Assembly (NCBI GenBank): GCA_050694015.1
Contig: JBOGWY010000331.1
Span: 1 to 16,198, forward strand
Direction: 5' to 3'
DNA length: 16,198 nt
Source of the DNA: JBOGWY01 sp050694015
Lineage (GTDB): Bacteria > Actinomycetota > CADDZG01 > WHSQ01
In this document: positions 6,064 to 13,376 of the stretch, one piece after another
Layout: every line of letters starts with the position of its first letter
How positions within the stretch are numbered: the stretch's first letter is position 1
Program-made: the position numbers and the translations under genes
Notes under the pieces: generated by a model
Database searches by the model: none
Seen by the model: the letters and a program-made list of their open reading frames with translations, nothing else
What the model was told of the DNA's origin: nothing

Positions 6064-7608
6064 CTACGAGAGCAGAGAAACGATGTCGTCCGCGTCGCTC
6101 TGCACGGAACGTTCGATCGCGTCGACGTCACGCCACATCTTGCCGCCGAACTCGAACAGCTTCCGACGCGCAACGCCCACCGGCCCCTCGCCGGAGTCGC
6201 CGGCCGCCCCGCGTGGGGTCGCGATCTCGGCATCGAGATGGCGGCCGTCCTTCAGGCGCAGGCACACGCGGGCCGGAAACGTCATGCGGAACGACTCGAG
6301 CGCATGCGGATCCCAGAACCGATCGGCGTGCCGGATGGTAGGGCGCGACAGGGTGCGGCCGAGGGTCCGCAGGTCGGTGGTGCTCAGCACGCGTGGGTGA
6401 TCGCGGCGGGCCCGCATGACCGCGGTGACGAGTTTCTTGGCACCGAGCTCCCTGCGCACAAGGTTCACCGGCACGATGTTCGTCATCGAATCTACCGTCT
6501 TGCGGGTCGCGCTCATGTCGTGGATCACCGTCACGCGCGCGGCTATGTCGCGCAAACGGTCGCGGTTCTGGCGCAGCCAGCCGGCGCCGAGTTCCTGTGG
6601 CGTAAGGCGTCCGGCCAGGAGACCGATCGCCACGTTCCACGCGACGGAGAAGTTGATCGTCACCGGCGTGGGCGGATCGACGTCGGCGTACGGTCGTGAC
6701 ATCCGGTCCATCGCGCAAGTCAGGACCCCGGCGTGGACCTCGACGCAGTCGATCTCGTCGGGATCGCGGCGACCGAGCTCGAACAACGCGTCTAGCGTCG
6801 TGTCGAGGTACGCGCAGCCCGGATAGGGTTTCACGCTCAAGGTGCGCGTCGCCCATCCGTATCCGAAGCCGTCGAGCATCGCGCGCAGCGGCGCGTAGGA
6901 GAACGCGTCGAGGAAGCCGTGGTGATGGTCGAGTACGTCGAGCGGTCCGGTCACACCCGACTGCGCGAGCAGTGCGGCCCGCATCCCGATCGTGGCGGGT
7001 TCCGCTGCGGTCAACAGCTTCGAGTCTGGCGACATGAATCCCGGCACCACCGGACGCGGCGCCTGATAGAGCGACAGCGCGAGCGCGTGGGCGGTCTGCG
7101 TCGCGTCCAGCCGCAGCAGACGCGCGGCTGCTATCGCGGTACCCGCCGTGTGCACGAACGACCACATCTGGCCGTTGAGGGGGCCGAGCAGACACGCGCC
7201 GCCCAGCCGCGCCTGGATCTCGTTCGAGACGACCTGCGCTACGAGCTGTTCCTTGCCCGACGCGGCCGCGGCGCGGGCGAATAACAAAGGCACGAGGACC
7301 GAGGTGTGACCGGTGTGGCCGAAGCAGACGTAATCGTCGTAATCGAGCGCCATCGACGCGACCGTCGCACCGTAGATCGAGGTCAGCGCGGTCGTGTGAC
7401 GATCCCGAAGGAGGAACGGCATGTCGCCGTGCGGGAGGTTCTTCTCGACCGCGTCGAGGACGCGTTGTGTCGCGGGATCCTCGTCGGACGCGGCCACGGC
7501 GGCAAGCATCGAACGCCGCTGTGCCCGGCACAGCTCTTTGACGTCGTCGGGGATGTCTGAGTACCCGAGCTCGCTCGCCCACCGAGCGAGACCCTCCACC
7601 AGGGTCAT
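6064..7608 (-). CDS. MmgE/PrpD-family protein (2-methylcitrate dehydratase-like)
   Basis: This 514-residue protein belongs to the MmgE/PrpD fold, whose characterised members dehydrate 2-methylcitrate or isomerise/decarboxylate related tricarboxylic acids. Family features are the N-terminal helix MTLVEGLARWASELGYSDIP, DYDDYVCFGHTGHTSVLVPLLFA, SVKPYPGCAYLDTTLDAL in the lid region, and a late block with KKTV-like residues (SATRKTVDSMTNIV). The rest of a methylcitrate cycle is not nearby, so the substrate is open. I chose the ATG at 7606-7608 because the protein then starts as family members do; the frame extends to a TTG at 7665 but overlaps the terminator zone there. It is the first gene of a three-gene unit with the MoaD-like carrier and the ALDH. 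The ribosome binding site is weak. Confidence 0.88.
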   Translation of the reverse strand: MTLVEGLARWASELGYSDIPDDVKELCRAQRRSMLAAVAASDEDPATQRVLDAVEKNLPHGDMPFLLRDRHTTALTSIYGATVASMALDYDDYVCFGHTGHTSVLVPLLFARAAAASGKEQLVAQVVSNEIQARLGGACLLGPLNGQMWSFVHTAGTAIAAARLLRLDATQTAHALALSLYQAPRPVVPGFMSPDSKLLTAAEPATIGMRAALLAQSGVTGPLDVLDHHHGFLDAFSYAPLRAMLDGFGYGWATRTLSVKPYPGCAYLDTTLDALFELGRRDPDEIDCVEVHAGVLTCAMDRMSRPYADVDPPTPVTINFSVAWNVAIGLLAGRLTPQELGAGWLRQNRDRLRDIAARVTVIHDMSATRKTVDSMTNIVPVNLVRRELGAKKLVTAVMRARRDHPRVLSTTDLRTLGRTLSRPTIRHADRFWDPHALESFRMTFPARVCLRLKDGRHLDAEIATPRGAAGDSGEGPVGVARRKLFEFGGKMWRDVDAIERSVQSDADDIVSLLS

Positions 7609-7666
7609 AGCATCAGCGTAGCGAGCAAAGTCTTCGACCGCTGCCCTTTTCCGACAGTTCCTCAAC

Positions 7667-7696
7667 AGAAAAGCGCCGCCCCTGAGGACGGCGCTT
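7667..7696 (-). terminator. Rho-independent terminator of the sulfurtransferase operon
   Basis: Read on the minus strand, AAGCGCCG (7689-7696) pairs with CGGCGCTT (7671-7678) around a 10-nt loop, and the transcript continues TTCT, giving four Ts counting the stem end. It lies about 57 nt after the sulfurtransferase stop and just upstream of the MmgE/PrpD gene, so it separates two minus-strand units. Confidence 0.75.
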
Positions 7697-7704
7697 CCCT
7701 GCCA

Positions 7705-7748
7705 GTAGTACCGTGACCGGTGCTACTTCATTCGCGCGGTTACCGCGC
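7705..7748. other. Two further hairpins in the sulfurtransferase 3' region
   Basis: GTAGTACCG (7705-7713) pairs with CGGTGCTAC (7718-7726) with one non-Watson-Crick position around TGAC, and GCGCGGT (7734-7740) pairs perfectly with ACCGCGC (7742-7748). Together with the terminator at 7667-7696 these form three hairpins in a row between the sulfurtransferase stop (7754) and the next gene. They may protect the 3' end of the mRNA. Confidence 0.5.
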
Positions 7749-7753
7749 AGAGC

Positions 7754-8593
7754 TCACTTCTCGATCGGAACTCCCACCAACGACCCGTACTCGGTCCACG
7801 ACCCGTCGTAGTTCTTAACGTTGGGCCAGCCGAGAAGTTCGCGAAGGACGAACCACGAATGGGACGAACGCTCACCGATGCGACAATACGTCACGACGTC
7901 GCGATCGGAAGTGATGCCCTCGGCTTCGTACAGCTTCGTCAACTCGTCGGGCGTTTTGAACGTTCCGTCCTCATTGACCGTCTTTGACCACGTGATGTTC
8001 GCGGCACCCGGGATGTGACCGGGGACCTGCGCCTGCTCCTGCGGGAGGTGCGGTGGCGCGATGAGCTCACCGCGGAACTCCTCCGGAGAGCGGACGTCGA
8101 CCCACGCTCCGCCGCCTTTGGTGGCGCTCGCGATCACGTCGTCGCGGAACGCACGGAGCTCCGGCTGCTCGGGTCCGATCTCGAACGTCTTGGTACCCCG
8201 GTTGGGCTCGTCCTGCGTGAGGAGACGGCTCTCGAGCTCCCACTTCTTGCGGCCCCCGTTGAGGAGCTTCACGTTCTCGACGCCTCGGTACTTGAACAGC
8301 CAGTACGCGTAGGCCGCGAACCAGTTGTTGTTGCCGCTGTAGAGCGCGATCGTGTCGTCGGCCGAGATCCCCTTCTCGCCGAGAAGTGTTGCAAGCTGCT
8401 CGCGCGTGATGAACTCGCGGCGCGGCAGATCGTGCAGGTCGCTCTCCCAGTTGATCGAGATCGCGTTGGGGATGTGGCCCTTCTCGTAGGCGGTCGTGTC
8501 TTCGTCGACCTCGAGGATGGCCACGGAATCGTTCTTCAGGTTCTGCTCGACCCAGCCGGTGTCGACCAGAACGTCGCTCGCATACTCAGGCAC
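7754..8593 (-). CDS. sseA: Thiosulfate sulfurtransferase, two rhodanese domains (CysA2/SseA type)
   Basis: The enzyme moves sulfane sulfur from thiosulfate or a mercaptopyruvate-like donor to a thiol or cyanide acceptor through a cysteine persulfide. It has 279 residues in two rhodanese domains: an inactive N-terminal one (about 8-125, with ALYSGNNNW in place of the active loop) and a catalytic one (about 150-275) with Cys237 in the loop CRIGERS followed by SHSWFVL. That loop is the thiosulfate type and matches mycobacterial CysA2 and related actinobacterial enzymes. The start is GTG at 8591-8593 with GGAGG at 8602-8606, 8 nt upstream. It overlaps the stop of the regulator gene by 8 nt, so its translation is probably coupled to the regulator. 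The symbol sseA is by resemblance. Confidence 0.92.
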   Translation of the reverse strand: MPEYASDVLVDTGWVEQNLKNDSVAILEVDEDTTAYEKGHIPNAISINWESDLHDLPRREFITREQLATLLGEKGISADDTIALYSGNNNWFAAYAYWLFKYRGVENVKLLNGGRKKWELESRLLTQDEPNRGTKTFEIGPEQPELRAFRDDVIASATKGGGAWVDVRSPEEFRGELIAPPHLPQEQAQVPGHIPGAANITWSKTVNEDGTFKTPDELTKLYEAEGITSDRDVVTYCRIGERSSHSWFVLRELLGWPNVKNYDGSWTEYGSLVGVPIEK

Positions 8594-9014
8594 TGCCTTC
8601 GCCTCCTTCTGACTTGCCGTTCCCTAACAGTTCCTTGATGACGGTCAGCTGCTGCGCAGCGTCGGCGAGCAGGCGCTCGAGCACGCGCACCTCTAAAGCG
8701 AGCTCGGCCGGGGGCGGCTCGCCCGAGAGCTCCACGCCGGCTTCGGCGAGGTTCCCGGCCTCGGACTCCCACGTGAAATAGACCTTGGCCGGACGCCCCT
8801 TCGTGCGGCGGCGGGTCTCGGTGGCGAGGAACCCGGCCTCGACCATCAGGTCGAGGTGCGCCCGTGCGACGTTGGGGTGGATCTGGAAGTGGTCGGCGAT
8901 CTCCTTCACGGTTTTGGCGCCCGAGCGCAGCAGGAGTGCGAGGATGGCGGCCCGGGTCGGCAGCGACAGGACCTTCGCGGTTCGGGTCGCAGCGTCGTCT
9001 CCCAGCTTGGCCAT
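8586..9014 (-). CDS. Winged-helix (ArsR-like) transcriptional regulator
   Basis: This 142-residue DNA-binding protein has a winged helix at about residues 10-82: helix TRTAKVLSLPTRAAILALLL, helix-turn-helix TVKEIADHFQIHPNVARAHLDLMVEAGFL, and wing ETRRRTKGRPAKVYFTW. The RGRPAKVY-like wing is shared with SufR/DeoR-like regulators, but the C-terminal cysteines of SufR are absent. The remainder (about 90-131) is predicted helical and may dimerise. The short C-terminus KSEGGEGSA is encoded by the embedded ribosome binding site of the sulfurtransferase gene. I chose the ATG at 9012-9014 because a promoter (TTGCGA, 17 nt, TATCTA) ends 6 nt before it, suggesting a leaderless mRNA. It probably controls its own operon. 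The signal sensed is unknown. Confidence 0.85.
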   Translation of the reverse strand: MAKLGDDAATRTAKVLSLPTRAAILALLLRSGAKTVKEIADHFQIHPNVARAHLDLMVEAGFLATETRRRTKGRPAKVYFTWESEAGNLAEAGVELSGEPPPAELALEVRVLERLLADAAQQLTVIKELLGNGKSEGGEGSA

Positions 9015-9020
9015 GGCGAA

Positions 9021-9049
9021 TAGATACCACCCCTTCGCACATTTCGCAA
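9021..9049 (-). promoter_or_regulatory. Probable leaderless sigma-70-type promoter of the regulator-sulfurtransferase operon
   Basis: On the minus strand, TTGCGA (9044-9049) and TATCTA (9021-9026) are spaced by 17 nt. The ATG of the regulator begins 6 nt after the -10 box, so transcription would start at or next to the A of the start codon. Confidence 0.5.
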
Positions 9050-9109
9050 CTGAGTAATAGTACAAAGTCCGGTTTCCCTGCTCGCCGCGCCGCCGAGTGG
9101 CAACTGAGT
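9046..9109. promoter_or_regulatory. Direct repeat GCAACTGAGT, possible operator
   Basis: GCAACTGAGT occurs at 9046-9055 and again at 9100-9109, 54 bp apart (about five helical turns), within the 141-nt divergent region between the regulator and the DUF2332 gene. The first copy overlaps the -35 box of the regulator promoter. An autoregulatory binding site is plausible but unproven. Confidence 0.4.
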
Positions 9110-9155
9110 CGTGTCTCACGCGACTGATCTGCCGGTCGGCGGGGAGGATGGCTCG

Positions 9156-10199
9156 ATGAGTGACGCCCGGAACCACCTCGCCGAGCGGTTCCGGTGGCAA
9201 GCGCGCTGGTGCGACCGGCTGGGCTCGAAGCTCTACGCGGCCCTCCTCGTACCCGTCGCCGAGAACCTGGCAGGCGGCGGTCCGATCTGGTCGGTCGTCG
9301 AGCCTCAGGCCGAGGCCCCCGACGACGACGCCGTGCCGCTACGTTTCATGGGGGCGGTACACCGGCTGGTGCTCCGGGGCGACGCCCCCGATCTCGCGCG
9401 CTTCTATCCATCTGCCGGCGGCACCGAGCGCGGAGACGCGTGGCCGGCGTTCCGCGCGACGGTGGAGGCGAATGTCGACGAGCTGCGTGAGCTCGCGCTC
9501 CGGCCGGTCCAGACCAACGAGGTCGGGAGATCCGGTGCGCTCGTCGGCGGCTTCCTGCAAGTCGCGAAGGAGACGGGGCTCCCGCTGCGCATCCTCGAAA
9601 CCGGCGCGAGCGCGGGTCTCAACCTCCGCTGGGATCGCTTCCGGTACGAGGCCCGCGGCGCGACATGGGGGCCGACGGATTCGCCGGTGCGTCTGTGCGA
9701 CTACAACTCCGAGCGGCCACTGCCGTTCGACGTCGTCGCCGAGGTGATCGGACGAGCCGGGTGCGACATCAACCCGCTGGATCCTCGCCGGGACGAGGAC
9801 CGGCAGACGCTGCTCGCGTATGTATGGCCCGATCAGGTAGCGCGCATCAGGTTGCTGCGCGCGGCGCTCGACGTCGCACAACGCGTCCCCGCCGACGTCG
9901 AGAAGGCCACCGCGGCTGCGTGGCTCGAGGAACGACTCGCCGAGGACAGCGTTGGCGTCGCGACGGTCGTGTACCACTCGATCTTCTTCCAGTACATGTC
10001 CGGCGACGAGGCCCAACGCTTCGAAACTGTGCTAAACGAGGCCGGCGCGCGGGCCACATCGGAAGCTCCGTTGGCGTGGTTACGTCTCGAACCCGGCGGC
10101 GAGCAGGCCAAGGTGCGTCTGACGATGTGGCCGGGCGGCGAGGAACGACTGCTCGCGACCTCCGGGTTCCACGGCGCCGCGGTGCGCTGGTTGCATTAG
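9156..10199 (+). CDS. DUF2332 family protein
   Basis: This 347-residue protein belongs to DUF2332, common in actinobacteria and of unknown function. Recognisable parts are the N-terminus LAERFRWQARWCDRLGSKLYAALL, the central LETGASAGLNLRW (from residue 147), RLCDYNSERPLPFDV, GCDINPLDPRRDEDRQTLLAYVWPDQ, and the late VVYHSIFFQYMSGDE. The GASAGLNL glycine-rich turn after a beta strand resembles motif I of Rossmann-type SAM-dependent methyltransferases, so a nucleotide- or SAM-binding fold is likely; activity is not established. The ATG at 9156 is set by GGGGAGG (9141-9147), 8 nt upstream; the frame is open 45 nt further. It diverges from the regulator-sulfurtransferase operon and ends in a 4-nt TTAG overlap with the convergent membrane-protein gene. 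Confidence 0.85.
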   Translation: MSDARNHLAERFRWQARWCDRLGSKLYAALLVPVAENLAGGGPIWSVVEPQAEAPDDDAVPLRFMGAVHRLVLRGDAPDLARFYPSAGGTERGDAWPAFRATVEANVDELRELALRPVQTNEVGRSGALVGGFLQVAKETGLPLRILETGASAGLNLRWDRFRYEARGATWGPTDSPVRLCDYNSERPLPFDVVAEVIGRAGCDINPLDPRRDEDRQTLLAYVWPDQVARIRLLRAALDVAQRVPADVEKATAAAWLEERLAEDSVGVATVVYHSIFFQYMSGDEAQRFETVLNEAGARATSEAPLAWLRLEPGGEQAKVRLTMWPGGEERLLATSGFHGAAVRWLH

Positions 10200-10699
10200 G
10201 ACGCGCGCCGGACCGCGATCAGAACTCCGACACCGGCACCGAGGGCGGCGACGGCTCCGGTGACCAGCAATGCCGGGTTCCGCTCGACCGCCAGCGCCGG
10301 CGCGATCGACATGACGATGAACCCGATCGTGCCGCCCGAAACCAGGGCACCGGCGAGGAAACGAAAGCGGTTGCGGATGACCGCGACCTCGATGCGATCG
10401 GCGCGCACCGTTGCAAGATCCGTGCTCTCGAGCAGCACGATCACAAGGATCGCTTCGATCAAGGCGAAGGCGTCGAGCGCGATCGAGCCGGCCACCAGCA
10501 CGATCAGGTACTCGGCCGCGAACAAAGCGGCGCCGACCCCACCGGGCCACGCGCGCCCGAACACGAGGCCCGCGACCGTGACGAGGAACCCGGCGAGCCC
10601 ACACCCGATCGCGATCGCGCTGCGGCCGTGCAGCGCGAGCGGATAGAGCGCCAGGAAGACGGCCGCGGTCACCACCGTGCACCGGAGGAAGATCCTCAT
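10196..10699 (-). CDS. Small integral membrane protein, last gene of the MoxR operon
   Basis: This 167-residue protein has about five to six predicted membrane helices (near 8-24, 28-48, 55-73, 76-90, 113-135, 142-163) and a short charged loop (ESTDLATVRADRIEVAVIRNRFR) between helices four and five. I do not recognise a named family. Its ATG (10697-10699) overlaps the DUF58 stop as ATGA, so translation is coupled to DUF58. It likely acts in the membrane with the MoxR/DUF58 proteins. The stop shares TTAG with the convergent DUF2332 gene. Confidence 0.8.
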   Translation of the reverse strand: MRIFLRCTVVTAAVFLALYPLALHGRSAIAIGCGLAGFLVTVAGLVFGRAWPGGVGAALFAAEYLIVLVAGSIALDAFALIEAILVIVLLESTDLATVRADRIEVAVIRNRFRFLAGALVSGGTIGFIVMSIAPALAVERNPALLVTGAVAALGAGVGVLIAVRRAS

Positions 10700-11967
10700 G
10701 CGCGGCTCCGTGCCGAATAGCCGGGGTGACGGGGCATCTCGGCCAACACCGCCTGCAGCGATGCCGTCCCGTCCCATCTCAGGACGGGGACGCCCGCTGT
10801 GGTCAGGGCCTCGCGGGCCGCGGCACGTCGCATCTTCCACACCCGGTAGGCGAGCGCCGCTTCGTCGCCGCGGCCGGCAACGACGGCATCCTCATTCAGC
10901 GTATCGACGACCACGACCGGGAACCCCCGCGAGTTGAGGTCGTTGATCGCATCGACGACGCGCTTGTCGGTAAGCGGCGAGAACGCGACGACCATCGCCA
11001 GCGGAGGCAGGAGCCGGCGAGGCAACACGTCGATGTTCTTCCACGCGTAGCTATGCGCGACGCGCATGTCGAGGAGATGGTCCGCGACCCGGTACTCGTG
11101 CGTGCGGCCCATCGACGGCGACAGCCAGCTCACGATGCCGCCGAAGCCGATGATCCCAACGCGGTCGCGGCGGTTCAGGTGGTGCCGCGCGAGGCCGAGC
11201 GCGCCGCGGATCGTGAGGTCGAGGCTGCTCGAGCCCTCCGCCCCCACATCGTCGAACACGTCGAGGAACAGCACCACGTCGGAGTTGCGCTCCGGCGCGT
11301 AGAGATTCACGTAGAGATCGGATCGCCGCGCGCTCACGCGCCAGTTGATGCGCCGGATCGGCTCGGCCCCCGAATACCGGCGCACGTCGACGAACTCGAT
11401 CCCCTCCCCCGCGTCCCGTGAGACGTAGTTGCCCGCGAACGCTTGCGAGTGCGGAGGACGGATCGGACGGACGATCGCCTCGGGGGCCGGATAGGCACGG
11501 AGCGTCGTGCGTAGGTCGAGGTTCGCGTCGAAGGTGAGGAATCCGCCCGGCCCCCGCGCACGCAGCCCGACAAGACCGATGCGATAAGCCCCCCAGCGCC
11601 GCGCCCGCAGCGTGAACGGGACGACCGTGGGCTCGTCGGGAGGCACGGTGACGATCGTTCCGATGCTTCCGTCGGTGAGGTCGAGCCCGGCCGGGAGCCA
11701 GAGCCCGATCTCGAGGTCGCGCGCCCCGGTCGTCGACGTCAGCGTGAGCGAGCACGCGACCGTGTCGCCGTCGAGACACCGATCGGGGTCGATCGTGAAT
11801 TCCGCGCTTACCTCGGGCTCGCGTGCGAGGGCGCCGATGAGCAGACCGGTAAGCAGCGGTGCGGCGACGACGACCAACTCGGGCCGGCCGAAGACCAGAG
11901 CCGCGTAGAGGAGTGCGAGCGCGAGGCCGAACCAGGCGGCGAACTTGCCGGTCGGCGACGGGGTCAC
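10696..11967 (-). CDS. DUF58 domain protein (vWA-like partner of MoxR)
   Basis: This 423-residue protein carries two N-terminal membrane helices (about 9-47), a beta-rich middle region (about 50-170), and the DUF58 signature EGIEFVDVRRY...RRINWRVSARR followed by LYVNLYAPERN (about 188-227). A von Willebrand-A-like domain follows (VVLFLDVFDD at 231-240), with a degenerate metal site (DVFDD rather than DxSxS). DUF58 proteins are standard partners of MoxR AAA+ ATPases and are thought to help assemble or activate client complexes at the membrane. The start is GTG at 11965-11967, directly after the MoxR TAA with no gap and no ribosome binding site of its own beyond MoxR coding sequence, so it depends on re-initiation. 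It overlaps the next gene by 4 nt. Confidence 0.9.
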   Translation of the reverse strand: MTPSPTGKFAAWFGLALALLYAALVFGRPELVVVAAPLLTGLLIGALAREPEVSAEFTIDPDRCLDGDTVACSLTLTSTTGARDLEIGLWLPAGLDLTDGSIGTIVTVPPDEPTVVPFTLRARRWGAYRIGLVGLRARGPGGFLTFDANLDLRTTLRAYPAPEAIVRPIRPPHSQAFAGNYVSRDAGEGIEFVDVRRYSGAEPIRRINWRVSARRSDLYVNLYAPERNSDVVLFLDVFDDVGAEGSSSLDLTIRGALGLARHHLNRRDRVGIIGFGGIVSWLSPSMGRTHEYRVADHLLDMRVAHSYAWKNIDVLPRRLLPPLAMVVAFSPLTDKRVVDAINDLNSRGFPVVVVDTLNEDAVVAGRGDEAALAYRVWKMRRAAAREALTTAGVPVLRWDGTASLQAVLAEMPRHPGYSARSRA

Positions 11968-12921
11968 TTACGTGTCGGTCTCGGCCGGCGGGGTTGCAAC
12001 CGATCCCAGGATGGAATCGACGATCTCGTCTCCGGAGATGCGCCGCACCCAGGATTCCGGTCGCAACGTCAGGCGGTGACCGAGAGCCGCGACCGCGACC
12101 GCTTTCACGTCGTCGGGTGTGACGAAGTCGCGTTCGTTGAGCACCGCCGTCGCGCGGCTCATCTTCATCAGGGCCAGGACGCCACGCGGGCTCGCGCCGA
12201 CGAGGACGTCGGGATGGACCCGTGTCGCCTCGACCAGGTCGATCATGTAGTGACTAAGCGAGCCGGAGACGTGCACCTCCTCGAGCGTCCCGGTCATCTG
12301 CAGCAGGGTCGGTGCGTCGACGACGGCCTGAAGCTCGATCTCGTCGCGGCGTTGCTCGATGCGGCGATTCAGGATGTCCCACTGGTCGTCGTGGCTCGGG
12401 TACCCAACGCGCATGCGTGACATGAAACGGTCGAGCTGGGCCTCCGGCAGCGGATAGGTGCCTTCGACCTCGATCGGGTTCTGGGTCGCGATCACAACGA
12501 ACGGCGCATCCAAGGGATACGTGGAGTCCTCGACGGTTACCTGGGCCTCCTGCATCGCTTCGAGGAGAGCCGCCTGTGTCTTGGGCGGCGCGCGGTTGAT
12601 CTCGTCACCGAGGACGAGGTTGGCAAAGATCGGGCCCTTCCTGAATTCGAACTCGCCCTCGTGATACATCGCCGAGCCGGTGATGTCGGCCGGCAGCAGG
12701 TCGGGTGTGAACTGGATCCGGCTGTAGCTCAGGCCGAGCACGTCGGCGAAGCAGCGCGCTATCAGTGTCTTGGCGAGGCCCGGATAGTCCTCGAACAGGA
12801 CGTGGCCGCCCGAGAGGATGGTCGCCATCACCGTTCGAAGAACGTCGCGCTTGCCGACGATCGTGCGCTCGATCTCGTCGAGGACGTTCTTGGTGATCGC
12901 GGTGGTGTCTTCGAGCTTCAC
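11968..12921 (-). CDS. MoxR-family AAA+ ATPase
   Basis: This 317-residue ATPase is thought to act as a chaperone-like remodeller with vWA/DUF58 partners. Visible motifs are Walker A EDYPGLAKT (44-52, the MoxR variant with Ala before Lys), the sequence FTPDLLPADITGSAMY, Walker B LVLGDEIN (102-109) followed by RAPPKTQAALLEAMQE, sensor 1 ATQNPIE (145-151), LDRF (about 163-166) and the C-terminal lid with GASPRGVLAL. Length is normal for the family. The start is GTG at 12919-12921, overlapping the previous stop as GTGA. The gene sits in the common order DUF4129 region, MoxR, DUF58. Confidence 0.95.
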   Translation of the reverse strand: MKLEDTTAITKNVLDEIERTIVGKRDVLRTVMATILSGGHVLFEDYPGLAKTLIARCFADVLGLSYSRIQFTPDLLPADITGSAMYHEGEFEFRKGPIFANLVLGDEINRAPPKTQAALLEAMQEAQVTVEDSTYPLDAPFVVIATQNPIEVEGTYPLPEAQLDRFMSRMRVGYPSHDDQWDILNRRIEQRRDEIELQAVVDAPTLLQMTGTLEEVHVSGSLSHYMIDLVEATRVHPDVLVGASPRGVLALMKMSRATAVLNERDFVTPDDVKAVAVAALGHRLTLRPESWVRRISGDEIVDSILGSVATPPAETDT

Positions 12922-13376
12922 TGCAGGGCCTCGATCTCATCGACGAGCCGCTCGATGTCGCTGGTGTGGACGCGCTCCACCCCTTCGAGGTCGTCTTCCA
13001 CGACGCGCATCAACGAGGGTGGAACGATTCCTGCGCCGATGCGAGCGATCATCAGGTCGCGCAGGACGGGACGTACCCGGTTGCGGAACTCGCGCGGCTC
13101 GTACGAACGCCACGCGAGCGCGTGCTCGAGCTCGACGAGATCCTTCGGACGATGGGCGACCTCGGCACTCTCACGGAGAGGACCGTCCAGGAGCCACTGC
13201 CTCCGGTCCGGCCGCGGGAGTGCGCGCGATGTCAGCTCGCTCAGCGCGATCGCGAGCAGCACCAACACGCAGACCTGCACGATCGTGCCGCGAGCATTCG
13301 GAAAACTGCCGAGGAGCACGACCATCACGAACGCGACGAGGAACGCGAGGGGGCCGCGCGCGTTCTCGGCTCTCAT
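12918..13376 (-). CDS. Two-helix membrane protein of the MoxR operon
   Basis: This 152-residue protein has two N-terminal membrane helices (about 9-24 and 30-47) and a soluble, charged, helical C-terminal part (about 50-152) with LVELEHALAWRSYEPREFRNRVRPVLRDLMIARIG. No named family is recognised. Proteins of this layout often lie between DUF4129 and MoxR genes, so a structural role in the same membrane complex is inferred. The ATG (13374-13376) overlaps the upstream stop as ATGA, and its TGA overlaps the MoxR GTG, so it is translationally coupled on both sides. Confidence 0.8.
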   Translation of the reverse strand: MRAENARGPLAFLVAFVMVVLLGSFPNARGTIVQVCVLVLLAIALSELTSRALPRPDRRQWLLDGPLRESAEVAHRPKDLVELEHALAWRSYEPREFRNRVRPVLRDLMIARIGAGIVPPSLMRVVEDDLEGVERVHTSDIERLVDEIEALQ

